Both the position numbers and the translations under genes were made by a program. The notes below the pieces were generated by a model, which was given only the letters and a program-made list of their open reading frames with translations, was not told where the DNA came from and did no database searches. Below are positions 17,001 through 25,297 of a stretch of 64,000 nt of DNA, in pieces (the first letter of the stretch is position 1; every line of letters begins with the position of its first letter). Origin of the DNA: Comamonas thiooxydans (GTDB lineage: Bacteria > Pseudomonadota > Gammaproteobacteria > Burkholderiales > Burkholderiaceae_C); NCBI RefSeq assembly GCF_000964545.1, contig NZ_BBVD01000002.1, positions 1 through 64,000 on the forward strand, given 5' to 3'.

Positions 17001-17501
17001 GAATGCTCCTTACCGGGGAAAAGAAACCAGGCGACTCACTGCAAAAAAAAGTGCATGGTTCCCGGCTTAAACGGGGCGGAGTTTACTCTTGAGTCATTGT
17101 GCGTTTCAGCGCGTCTTCAAGACACCCCTTCTGGCACCACGAAAAATAAAATACAAGCTCTTCGCCATGCTAGGCGCTGTCACAAAGCCAGTGATTCCTC
17201 CAGACAACACCGGAGAGCAGCAATCCGCCCACCCAACGCGCCGACTCCTTGAGCATGTCACTGAGCCACGCGAAAACGTTCCAAATACTTCTTTTTGTAA
17301 TAAGCAAATTCTAGTCAATGACAAAAAAGAATTAAAAGGAACTAAAAAGAAATAAATAAAACAATCAAAGAGCCATGAAAAACGTCATTTTTTTGTCATT
17401 TTCTTGAATTTAAAGGGAATTAGGGTTCACCCTTGACTGCAGCAGAGCGTCACGGCGAGATAGCGCACTGCGATCGAAAGCGCCGGCAGTCTCGTCGGGG
17501 C
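17001..17501. other. 501-bp gap: upstream region of the phosphate pair, partly AT-rich
   Basis: No convincing gene is present; an 88-codon frame at 17089-17355 has atypical composition and no family pattern. The half from about 17276 to 17425 is far more AT-rich than the surrounding genes, with long A and T runs. A direct repeat resembling a PHO box lies at 17382-17399. The gap should hold the promoter of the DUF47-pit pair and the end of the liv transcript, for which I see no clear terminator. Confidence 0.7.
17382..17399. promoter_or_regulatory. PHO-box-like direct repeat
   Basis: Two heptamers ending in GTCAT (17382-17388 and 17393-17399) are spaced by 4 bp, so they repeat every 11 bp. 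The established PhoB box is CTGTCAT, 4 bp, CTGTCAT; the matches are 5 of 7 and 6 of 7. The distance to the phosphate genes (about 380 bp upstream of 17000) is large, and the T-rich setting raises the chance of coincidence. Confidence 0.3.
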
Positions 17502-18266
17502 TTACTCTCCCAGGTAAGCCGCACGCACGCGCGGATCGCTCAGCAAGGTCTGGCCCGGCCCCGTCATGGTGATGATGCCGGACTCCATGACATAGCCTCG
17601 ATCGGCCAGCGCCAGCGCGCGACTGGCGTTTTGCTCCACCAGCACCATGGTCACGCCCAGCGCATAGACATCGCTGACCACCTCGAAGATCTTGTCCACC
17701 ATGATGGGCGACAAACCCATGGACGGCTCGTCCAGCAGCAGCACCTTGGGCTGACTCATGAGCGCGCGGGCCATGGCCAGCATCTGCTGCTCGCCCCCGG
17801 ACATGGTGCCTGCCAGCTGATCCTTGCGCTCCTTCAGGCGCGGAAAGATGCCGAACATGCGCTCGATATCCGTCTGTATGCCAGCCTTGTCCTTGCGCGT
17901 GTAGGCACCCATGAGCAGGTTTTCGGTAATCGTCATGCGTGCGAACACGCCGCGCCCCTCGGGCACCATGACCAGGCCTTCGGCCACCAGATCCCAGGCG
18001 CCCTTGCCCTTGATGCTTTGGCCCAGATAGAGAATTTCGCCATCGGCAATCGGCAGACCCCGCGTGACAGCCTTCATGGTCGTGGTTTTGCCCGCACCGT
18101 TGGAGCCGATCAGCGACACCAGTTCACCCTGATGCACCTGAAAGTCCACGCCCTTGACAGCCTGAATGCCGCCATAGCCCACCTTCAGGCCCTTCACCTG
18201 CAGCAATACCGGGGCCGTGGATTTGGAGGCCTGCGCCTGTTCCAGCACTTGATCCTGCATCTTCAA
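17502..18266 (-). CDS. livF: Branched-chain amino acid ABC transporter ATP-binding protein LivF
   Basis: This is the second of the two ATPases that power a HAAT-family amino-acid or amide importer. The 254 residues show Walker A GSNGAGKTTT, signature MSGGEQQMLAMARAL, Walker B VLLLDEPSMGLSP and the switch His in LVEQNAS context. Its start overlaps the livG stop by 4 bases (ATGA type), so the two are translationally coupled. The N-terminal 20 residues before LLQVKGLKVGYGG are an extension. Confidence 0.93.
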   Translation of the reverse strand: MKMQDQVLEQAQASKSTAPVLLQVKGLKVGYGGIQAVKGVDFQVHQGELVSLIGSNGAGKTTTMKAVTRGLPIADGEILYLGQSIKGKGAWDLVAEGLVMVPEGRGVFARMTITENLLMGAYTRKDKAGIQTDIERMFGIFPRLKERKDQLAGTMSGGEQQMLAMARALMSQPKVLLLDEPSMGLSPIMVDKIFEVVSDVYALGVTMVLVEQNASRALALADRGYVMESGIITMTGPGQTLLSDPRVRAAYLGE

Positions 18267-19045
18267 TGGCCTCCCGTGCCCAGATAGGCTTCAATCACTT
18301 TTTCATTCTTCTGCACTTCGGCAGGCGTGCCTTCGGCAATCGGCTTGCCATAGTCCAGCACCGTCACGCGGTCGCACAGGCCCATGACCAGCTTCACATC
18401 ATGCTCGATGAGCAGGATGGTGCGGTGGTCGTTGCGAATGCGGTCGATCAGCTCACGCAACTGCAGCTTCTCGGTCGCGTTCATGCCGGCGGCCGGCTCA
18501 TCCAGCGCAATCAGCTGCGGGTCCGTCGCCAGTGCACGGGCAATCTCCAGCCGGCGCTGGTCGCCATAGGACAAGGTGCGCGCCTTGAAGTCCGCATATT
18601 TGCCGATACCGACATAGTCGAGCAACTCACGGGAGCGGGCGCGAATCGCGGCCTCCTCGGCCTTGAAGCCCTTGGTGCGAAACACCGCCCCGAGCAGACC
18701 GGAATGCGTGCGCACATGACGCCCGACCATGACGTTCTCCAGTGCCGTCATCTCGGCAAACAGCCGGATGTTCTGGAAGGTCCGTGCAATGCCCGCCCTG
18801 GCCACCTTGTGCACCGCCGTCGGCTCATAGGGCTTTCCGGCCAGCTCGAATTTGCCGGTGTCGGGCGTATAGAGGCCGGTGATCACGTTGAAAAATGTGG
18901 TCTTGCCTGCGCCATTGGGGCCGATCAGGCCATAGACCTGGCCTCTATCAATCTTCATGCTCACACCGGACAGTGCCTGCAAACCGCCAAAGCGCTTGGA
19001 GATGTCCGAGACATGAAGGACCGCTGAAGTCGTGCTCTCTGCCAT
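18263..19045 (-). CDS. livG: Branched-chain amino acid ABC transporter ATP-binding protein LivG
   Basis: The 260-residue ATPase shows Walker A GPNGAGKTTFFN, signature LSYGDQRRLEIARAL and Walker B LIALDEPAAGMN, the last with the AAGMN pattern typical of LivG. It ends with the C-terminal helix KVIEAYLG found in this subfamily. It lies between livM (30-base gap) and livF (4-base overlap). Confidence 0.93.
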   Translation of the reverse strand: MAESTTSAVLHVSDISKRFGGLQALSGVSMKIDRGQVYGLIGPNGAGKTTFFNVITGLYTPDTGKFELAGKPYEPTAVHKVARAGIARTFQNIRLFAEMTALENVMVGRHVRTHSGLLGAVFRTKGFKAEEAAIRARSRELLDYVGIGKYADFKARTLSYGDQRRLEIARALATDPQLIALDEPAAGMNATEKLQLRELIDRIRNDHRTILLIEHDVKLVMGLCDRVTVLDYGKPIAEGTPAEVQKNEKVIEAYLGTGGH

Positions 19046-19075
19046 ATCAGTTCACATTCCTTGTCTGTGCAGTCA

Positions 19076-20161
19076 TCAGGACTGACGGTCCAGGCTTTTG
19101 GCATGCTCGGGCGTGGGCCAGAGGCCGCGCGGACGCATCAGCATGATGACGATCATGGCCAGGGCAATCAGCAACTGGCGCAGGATGGACGCGTCGAGGC
19201 GTCCATCGGTCATCTGCTGCAGCGGCCCAGCCACATAGCGCAGTACCTCGGGCAGGGCCGAGAGCAGCACGGCCCCCAGAATCACGCCGGGAATATGGCC
19301 CAGGCCGCCGAGCACGACCATGGCCACAATCATCACGGACTCCATGAGGCTGAAGGACTCGGGCGATACAAAGCCCTGGAAGGCACCGAACATGGAACCT
19401 GCCACACCGCCGAACGAAGCGCCCATGCCGAAGGCCAGCAGCTTCATATTGCGCACATTGATACCCATGGCCTTGGCGGCGATTTCATCCTCGCGAATCG
19501 CCATCCAGGCGCGGCCTATGCGCGAATCCTGCAAGCGGTAGCAGATCACGATGGTGGCCAGCACCAGCACCAGAAACAGGTAGTAGTACAGCGTGACGGA
19601 AGCGATGTCGTAGCCGAAGATCTCATGACGCTTGGCCAGGTCGAAGCCGAAGATCTTGACCGAGTCGATCTGGCCAATGCCCTTGGGGCCGTTGGTGATG
19701 TTGACTGGCTGGTCCAGGTTGTTCAGGAAGATGCGGATGATCTCGCCGAAGCCCAGTGTCACGATGGCCAGGTAATCACCGCGCAGCCGCAGCACCGGCA
19801 GGCCCAACAGCACACCCGTACAGGCGGCCAGCAGCATTCCTAGCGGAATCACCAACCAGATCGAGGTGTGCAGTCCGTTGGGAAACATGGCGACAAAGCC
19901 TTCGAAGGTCTCGGCCAGATGCGGCGATGCCATGAGCGCAAACATATAGGCGCCCACGGCATAGAAGGCCACGTAGCCCAGATCCAGCAGGCCTGCGTAG
20001 CCGACCACGATGTTCAGGCCCAGCGCCAGCATCACGTAGAGCAGAGCCAGATCGGCGATGCGCACCCAGGCGTTGCCGAAATACTGCAGGATCAGCGGCA
20101 GCACCAGCAGGCCTATGCCGCCCAGAATCCAGTGGAGCGTCTTGTTGTTCTTCATGGGCAC
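19076..20161 (-). CDS. livM: Branched-chain amino acid ABC transporter permease LivM
   Basis: The 361-residue inner-membrane permease has about 9-10 membrane segments. The family region is clear: LGLNIVVGYAGLLDLGYVAFYAVGA begins near residue 47, LRLRGDYLAIVTLGFGEIIR in the middle, and SRIGRAWMAIREDEIAA is the coupling loop to the ATPases. Only 3 bases separate it from livH. Confidence 0.94.
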   Translation of the reverse strand: MPMKNNKTLHWILGGIGLLVLPLILQYFGNAWVRIADLALLYVMLALGLNIVVGYAGLLDLGYVAFYAVGAYMFALMASPHLAETFEGFVAMFPNGLHTSIWLVIPLGMLLAACTGVLLGLPVLRLRGDYLAIVTLGFGEIIRIFLNNLDQPVNITNGPKGIGQIDSVKIFGFDLAKRHEIFGYDIASVTLYYYLFLVLVLATIVICYRLQDSRIGRAWMAIREDEIAAKAMGINVRNMKLLAFGMGASFGGVAGSMFGAFQGFVSPESFSLMESVMIVAMVVLGGLGHIPGVILGAVLLSALPEVLRYVAGPLQQMTDGRLDASILRQLLIALAMIVIMLMRPRGLWPTPEHAKSLDRQS

Positions 20162-20164
20162 TCC

Positions 20165-21094
20165 TCAGGCACGGTCCGCCACACGCTCACCCAGCAGGCC
20201 CGAAGGGCGCAGCGTCAGGATGATGATGAGCACGATGAAGGCAAAGATGTCGGTGTACTGGCTGCCCAGCACGCCCCCCGTCAGGTCACCGATATAGCCG
20301 GACCCGATGGACTCGATCAGCCCCAGCAGCAGGCCTCCCACCACGGCCCCGGCCAGATTGCCGATGCCGCCGAAAACGGCGGCCGTGAAGGCCTTGAGAC
20401 CCGGCAGAAAGCCCATGGTGTGATGGGCCGTGCCATAGTTGGAGGCGTACATGATGCCGGCAATCGCGGCCAGCACGGCACCGATGATGAAGGTGGCGGA
20501 AATCACCATGTCGGGCTTGACGCCCATCAGCGCCGCCACACGCGGATTCTCTGCCGTGGCCCGCATGGCGCGCCCCAGCCTGGTGTAGTTGACCAGATAC
20601 ATCAGCGTGGCAAGTGCAATCGCCGTGACCACCAGCACCAGAATCTGCGTGGGCGTGATCACCGCCGTGCCGATTTCATAGGGCGTGGACGACAGCAGTG
20701 TGGGATAAGCCTTGTAATTGGGCTTCCATATGATCATGGCCAGGGTCTGCAGCAGGATGGAGACACCGATGGCCGTGATCAGCGGCGCCAGACGCGGGCT
20801 GTTGCGCAGCGGCCGGTAGGCCACCTTCTCGATCACGAAGTTCAGCGATGCGGCCACCACGCAGGCGATGATGGCGGCTATCAAAAGCATGAGCCAGCCC
20901 GGCAGATAGGGCATGGCCTCTTGCATCAGGCCGATGCAGCTCCAACTGGTCAAAGCCCCCACCATCAGCACCTCGCCATGCGCGAAGTTGATCAGCTGAA
21001 TGATGCCGTACACCATGGTGTAGCCCAGGGCTATCAAGGCGTACATGCTGCCTAACACCAGACCATTGATGATCTGCTGCAGCAAGATATCCAT
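20165..21094 (-). CDS. livH: Branched-chain amino acid ABC transporter permease LivH
   Basis: The 309-residue permease starts MDILLQQIINGLVLGSMYAL and shows GYTMVYGIIQLINFAHGE and the coupling loop TRLGRAMRATAENPRVAALMG, all LivH-typical. An upstream in-frame start at 21121 exists, but ATG 21094 has AAGGGGAG at good distance. It is the first gene of livHMGF. No periplasmic binding protein (LivK type) gene is in or next to the operon, so the ligand cannot be inferred with confidence. Confidence 0.94.
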   Translation of the reverse strand: MDILLQQIINGLVLGSMYALIALGYTMVYGIIQLINFAHGEVLMVGALTSWSCIGLMQEAMPYLPGWLMLLIAAIIACVVAASLNFVIEKVAYRPLRNSPRLAPLITAIGVSILLQTLAMIIWKPNYKAYPTLLSSTPYEIGTAVITPTQILVLVVTAIALATLMYLVNYTRLGRAMRATAENPRVAALMGVKPDMVISATFIIGAVLAAIAGIMYASNYGTAHHTMGFLPGLKAFTAAVFGGIGNLAGAVVGGLLLGLIESIGSGYIGDLTGGVLGSQYTDIFAFIVLIIILTLRPSGLLGERVADRA

Positions 21095-21444
21095 AAGCGC
21101 GCTCCCCTTCCCTCGATCCAAGACGGAGACACTGCGAGCCTCTCATCCCGAACGACGGAGCCAGCGATGCCATGGTTCCCCTTCTGCAGTCCGCCGCTTT
21201 GTGGGCCGCTTGTCGCAAAAGAGTGAATCGATTCTAGGGAGCTGTTTTCAGGACTCAGGGCCGGGGTTTCCCGTGCGCAGGCTCAAAATGCTGCAACGCA
21301 ACAATTTCATCGGCAATGCAAGTCCAATAAATACAGGCACTTAGTCATGTGCTGCCACTCAATCTAGCGAAAAACCCTGGAAACACCGCAAAAAATGCAG
21401 CATTCAACTAGTGCCAGTCTTGCAACACCTGGGCAACTCGCTCT
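21095..21444. other. 350-bp gap between livH and rarA
   Basis: No gene of convincing quality is seen. It must contain the liv promoter, read on the minus strand; TAGAAT at 21231-21236 is a 5-of-6 match to a -10 but has no good -35. The rarA stop is at the right end and no clear terminator hairpin follows it. Confidence 0.6.
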
Positions 21445-22785
21445 TTACAAGCCTGCCGGCTCGTCATCTTCCGCACGAGCGGCGTCGTTGAGCGCCTTGA
21501 GCTCCGCCAGTTTCTGGCCGATCTTGATTTCCAGCCCGCGCGCCACGGGTTGGTAGAAGCCCGGATCTTCCATTCCTTCAGGCAGATAGCGCTCGCCCGC
21601 CGCAAAGCCGCCCTCCTCGCTGTGGGCATAGCGGTAGTCCCTCCCATAGTCCAGCTGCTTCATCAGCTTGGTAGGTGCATTGCGCAGATGCAGCGGCACA
21701 GGCCTTGTAGTGTCTCCCTTCACAAAGGCCTTGGCCTTGTTGTAGGCCATGTAACCGGCATTGCTCTTGGGCGCGACGGCCAGGTAGATCACTGCCTGAG
21801 CCAGGGCCAATTCGCCCTCGGGGCTGCCCAGACGCTCATAAGTCGCAGCAGCATCGTTGCACATCTGCATGGCACGCGGGTCGGCAAGTCCTATGTCTTC
21901 CCATGCCATGCGCACGATGCGGCGCGCCAGATAGCGCGGGTCGGCACCGCCATCCAGCATGCGGCAAAACCAGTAAAGCGCCGCATCGGGGTCCGAGCCG
22001 CGCACGGATTTGTGCAGGGCGCTGATGGTGTCGTAGAACTGCTCGCCGCCCTTGTCATAGCGGCGCATGCGCTCGCCCAGCACCTTGAGCAGCCAGGCAT
22101 CGGTGATGCTCTGCACCCCGGCCTGCTCGGCCGTGATGGACAGGGTCTCCAGCGTGTTCAGCAAGCGCCGTGCATCGCCGTCGGCATAAGCAATCAGGCG
22201 CTCCAGCGCTTCGTCCTCGATCGCAGGAATCGCCTGGATGGCCTGGGCCTTGGCCACAATCTGCTTCAAGTCGTCCGGAGTCAGGCTTTGCAGCACATAG
22301 ACCGCCGCCCGCGAAAGCAGGGCCGAGTTGACCTCGAACGAGGGGTTTTCCGTGGTCGCTCCGATGAAGGTGAATAGCCCGCTTTCCACATGGGGCAAGA
22401 AAGCGTCCTGCTGGCTTTTGTTGAAGCGGTGCACCTCATCCACAAACACGATGGTGCGCTGCTGCAGCAGTCCGCTCTGGGCGGCCTGCGCCTGCTCCAC
22501 GGCCTCGCGGATGTCCTTGACGCCGCCCAGCACGGCGCTGATGGAGATGAACTGCGCATCAAAGGCATCGGCCATCAGGCGCGCAATCGTGGTCTTGCCC
22601 ACCCCCGGCGGGCCCCAGAGTATGCAGCTATGCGGGCGACCCGACTCGAAGGCCAGGCGCAACGGCATGCCCTCTCCCAACACATGTTGCTGGCCGATGA
22701 CTTCGGCCAGAGTGTGCGGCCGCAGGCGCTCGGCCAGGGGCTGATGAGGAATGGCTGAAGATGAGGAGTTGTTGTGCGTAACCAT
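21445..22785 (-). CDS. rarA: Replication-associated recombination protein A (RarA/MgsA)
   Basis: RarA is an AAA+ ATPase of the clamp-loader clade that acts at stalled replication forks. The 446 residues start with PLAERLRPHTLAEVIGQQH and show Walker A GPPGVGKTTIARL, Walker B IVFVDEVHRFNKSQQDAFLP and sensor 1 GATTENPSFEVN, all diagnostic of the MgsA/WRNIP1 group. GAGGGG precedes ATG 22785. In related genomes it usually follows lolA and ftsK; here brnQ on the other strand sits between them. Confidence 0.96.
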   Translation of the reverse strand: MVTHNNSSSSAIPHQPLAERLRPHTLAEVIGQQHVLGEGMPLRLAFESGRPHSCILWGPPGVGKTTIARLMADAFDAQFISISAVLGGVKDIREAVEQAQAAQSGLLQQRTIVFVDEVHRFNKSQQDAFLPHVESGLFTFIGATTENPSFEVNSALLSRAAVYVLQSLTPDDLKQIVAKAQAIQAIPAIEDEALERLIAYADGDARRLLNTLETLSITAEQAGVQSITDAWLLKVLGERMRRYDKGGEQFYDTISALHKSVRGSDPDAALYWFCRMLDGGADPRYLARRIVRMAWEDIGLADPRAMQMCNDAAATYERLGSPEGELALAQAVIYLAVAPKSNAGYMAYNKAKAFVKGDTTRPVPLHLRNAPTKLMKQLDYGRDYRYAHSEEGGFAAGERYLPEGMEDPGFYQPVARGLEIKIGQKLAELKALNDAARAEDDEPAGL

Positions 22786-23184
22786 GACCCCTCAAGTATC
22801 CAACTCTCCAGCCAGTTGCGCATCCAAATGGGTTGGGGCTGTTTGCACACCGAAGGCAGTCAATACTTATCCACCTTAACCCTTGCATCCTTATCAGAAT
22901 TTTTCATAAGAGAAAATAGCGTTTCAACGGATTCAATCTCTCCATTAACGAGGCCACCCCTCGCCCCATGGAGGTACTGCCCCCATCCGGCCTGCCAAAA
23001 ACCAGGCCAGCCAGGCCTGGCAGCGCGCTTAGATTCATTGCGGGCCGCCTCATCTGCGCCGCGCAATGCCTGTGTCTGATAGGGCTACCGCCATCAGCCA
23101 GAAATCAATCGAAAGCATCCGCAACTTTCCTTGGCTCCACACTGCTACAGGGCGTGCCAGCGCTGCACGTCTGAGTCTACGCGT
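22786..23184. other. 399-bp divergent gap between rarA and brnQ
   Basis: The gap must hold two divergent promoters. The stretch at about 22860-22930 is relatively AT-rich and is the likely promoter zone. A perfect minus-strand terminator lies in the middle (22997-23020). No protein gene is supported; a 68-codon minus-strand frame at 22860-23066 shows no family pattern. Confidence 0.6.
22997..23020 (-). terminator. Free-standing perfect intrinsic terminator upstream of rarA
   Basis: On the minus strand CCAGGCC, a TGGCT loop, GGCCTGG and TTTTT form a textbook terminator 212 bases before the rarA start. No minus-strand gene lies in front of it, so it may end a short leader RNA (attenuation of rarA), a small RNA made from 23021-23184, or antisense transcription from brnQ. 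Confidence 0.65.
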
Positions 23185-24513
23185 ATGAAAAAACTCAAGA
23201 CCTGGGACATTTTTGCCCTCGGTTTCATGACCTTTGCCCTGTTCCTCGGGGCCGGCAACATCATCTTTCCACCCATGGTGGGCCTGGCAGCCGGTGAAAA
23301 CCTGCTCGGCGCCTCGACCGGCTTTCTGCTGACGGGTGTCGGTCTGCCCCTTCTCGGCGTAGTCGCTCTCGCACGCGTGGGTGGAGGTCTGGACACCTTG
23401 ACCAGCCCCATAGGCCGCATTGCCGGCCTGGTGCTGGCCGTGGCCATCTATCTGACCATCGGCCCTCTGTTTGCGACGCCGCGCACGGCCACCGTATCCT
23501 TCGAGATGGGTCTGGCTCCCTTTGTCGGCAACACACCTGCCATGCTGCTGGCCTTCACCATCGCTTACTTTGTGGCGGTGGCGCTGCTGTCGCTGTTCCC
23601 CGGCAAGCTCATGGACAACGTGGGCAAGATCATCACGCCCGTGCTGATTCTGGCACTGACCGTTCTCGGCGGCTCCGCCGTGCTGGCCCCTGTGGATGGA
23701 TACAGTCTCAGCACCGAGGCCTATGCCACGCAGGCTGCCGCCTTTTCTGAAGGCTTTCTGCAGGGCTATCAGACCATGGACGCCCTGGCCTCGCTGATCT
23801 TCGGCATCGTCATCGTCAACGCGATCAAGGCTGCCGGCGTGAGCGACGGCAAGCTGCACACCCGATACTGCATCTACGCCGGCATCATTGCCGCGACCTG
23901 CCTGGGCCTGGTCTATGTCTCGCTGATGTATCTGGGCGCCACCAACAGCCAACTGGCTGCCAACGCCACCACCGGTGTGCAGATTCTCACAGCCTTTGTA
24001 CAGCAAACCTTTGGCCCCGCAGGCCTGTGGCTGCTCGCCATCGTCATCATGCTGGCCTGCCTGACCACCGGCGTGGGCCTGATCACAGCCTGCAGCAGCT
24101 TCTTCAGTGAGCTGACCGGCATCTCCTACCGCACCATGGTCATCGGCCTGTCGGTCTTCAGTGCAGCCGTAGCCAACCAGGGCCTGGCCCAGCTGATCGC
24201 CGTGGCCGTGCCCGTGCTTGTGGGGCTGTATCCCGTGGCTATCGCCCTGATCGCCCTGAGCCTGTTGCATCGCTGGAATCAGCCACCGCGCGTCTACATC
24301 CCCGCAATGGGCACCGCTCTGGTCTTCGGCCTGTTTGACGCCGCCAAGGCTGCCAAGCTTGATGCACTGGTGCCCGCCTGGCTGGAAAAGCTGCCCGGCG
24401 CCGCCCTGGGCATGGGCTGGGTCGCCCCTGTGGTCGGCGTGCTGGTGATTGCAGGCCTGCTGGACTTCGCCATCGGCAACAAGCAAAGTGCCGCAAACGC
24501 CACGCGCGCCTGA
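23185..24513 (+). CDS. brnQ: Branched-chain amino acid sodium symporter (carrier system II)
   Basis: BrnQ imports leucine, isoleucine and valine with sodium. The 442-residue protein has about 12 membrane segments. Its N-terminus KTWDIFALGFMTFALFLGAG and GNIIFPPMVGLAAGEN are family signatures, as is VGLGLITACSSFF-like text in the second half (GVGLITACSSFFSEL). ATG 23185 gives the standard start even though the frame is open to 23131; there is no strong ribosome-binding site. It lies near the liv operon, but a gap with opposite-strand rarA separates them. Confidence 0.94.
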   Translation: MKKLKTWDIFALGFMTFALFLGAGNIIFPPMVGLAAGENLLGASTGFLLTGVGLPLLGVVALARVGGGLDTLTSPIGRIAGLVLAVAIYLTIGPLFATPRTATVSFEMGLAPFVGNTPAMLLAFTIAYFVAVALLSLFPGKLMDNVGKIITPVLILALTVLGGSAVLAPVDGYSLSTEAYATQAAAFSEGFLQGYQTMDALASLIFGIVIVNAIKAAGVSDGKLHTRYCIYAGIIAATCLGLVYVSLMYLGATNSQLAANATTGVQILTAFVQQTFGPAGLWLLAIVIMLACLTTGVGLITACSSFFSELTGISYRTMVIGLSVFSAAVANQGLAQLIAVAVPVLVGLYPVAIALIALSLLHRWNQPPRVYIPAMGTALVFGLFDAAKAAKLDALVPAWLEKLPGAALGMGWVAPVVGVLVIAGLLDFAIGNKQSAANATRA

Positions 24514-24583
24514 GCACAACAGTCCCCACCAAAGCGCAGCTGGCTGCGTTCCACTCACAAGGGCTCAAACCCGATTCCTGCAT

Positions 24584-24619
24584 AAAAAAGGCCTGCGGAC
24601 ACAATCCGCAGGCCTTTTT
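24584..24619. terminator. Bidirectional terminator between brnQ and lolA
   Basis: Six A, a perfect 10-bp stem (24590-24599 with 24605-24614), a CACAA loop, then five T, between convergent genes. Confidence 0.93.
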
Positions 24620-24639
24620 GCTGATGCGCGCCGCGATCT

Positions 24640-25275
24640 TTACTGCTTGAGCACATCGGCCCCCTTGGGCACCGTGAAGTGGAAGGTCGATGCCGGCAGC
24701 GAAGCCTGGGTTTGCAGGCCCTTGAACTGCATCAGCGAGCGCTGGCCAAAGCTGTCCTCGATATCCAGCGCAGCCAGCTTGCCTTCGGGTGTGAAGCCTA
24801 TGCGCACGCTCTTGAGCTGACCGCCTTTCTGCCTGGGGCTGGCCAGCACCCATTCCAGGCCATCGGCGTCAGGCTGGTTGCCCAGCTCGAAATCGGCCTT
24901 CAAGGCCTTGAGGTCGGTGGCCGATGTCAGGATGGCCGCCGGTGTGCTGCCCAGCACCTGGGCCTGGGCACGCTCCGTCACCTGATTCAGGTCGGCGTCG
25001 TACAGCCACAGCGTCTTGCCGTCGGCCACGATGAGCTGCTCAAAAGGCTTGGTGTAGTTGAAACGGAACTTGCCGGGGCGCTGGAATTCGAAGCTGCCGC
25101 TGGACACCTTGGTACGCGCCTCCTGCCCGGACTTGGGTGGCGAGGTCACGGACTGGGTGAAGTCGGCCTTGCCCGCCTGGGCATTCTTCATGAAGGACTC
25201 AAGGCTTTTCAGACCATCAGCCATTGCAGCACTTGCACTACCAGCTATCAAAATTGCAGTCAAAAGACGTTTCAT
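24640..25275 (-). CDS. lolA: Outer-membrane lipoprotein carrier protein LolA
   Basis: LolA is the periplasmic chaperone that moves lipoproteins from LolCDE to LolB. The 211 residues start with a clear signal peptide (MKRLLTAILIAGSASAAMA). The mature part shows FEFQRPGKFRFNYTKPFEQLIVADG with the conserved arginine and Pro/Gly pattern, then LWLYDADLNQV. It directly follows ftsK (22 bases), a common arrangement in proteobacteria. Confidence 0.95.
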   Translation of the reverse strand: MKRLLTAILIAGSASAAMADGLKSLESFMKNAQAGKADFTQSVTSPPKSGQEARTKVSSGSFEFQRPGKFRFNYTKPFEQLIVADGKTLWLYDADLNQVTERAQAQVLGSTPAAILTSATDLKALKADFELGNQPDADGLEWVLASPRQKGGQLKSVRIGFTPEGKLAALDIEDSFGQRSLMQFKGLQTQASLPASTFHFTVPKGADVLKQ

Positions 25276-25297
25276 GACTCTCTCTCTTGTGCGTGGC

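Noticed and set aside
17178..17199. CTGTCACAAAG as a second PHO box
   Set aside because: Only one half-site matches; no second heptamer at 11 bp.
17089..17355. An 88-codon plus-strand frame in the DUF47 upstream gap
   Set aside because: No ribosome-binding site, no family similarity, and it ends in the AT-rich island with Lys-rich text expected from composition alone.
23050..24558. A 502-codon frame antisense to brnQ
   Set aside because: Low-complexity Gly/His/Gln composition, no motif; brnQ is unmistakable on the plus strand.
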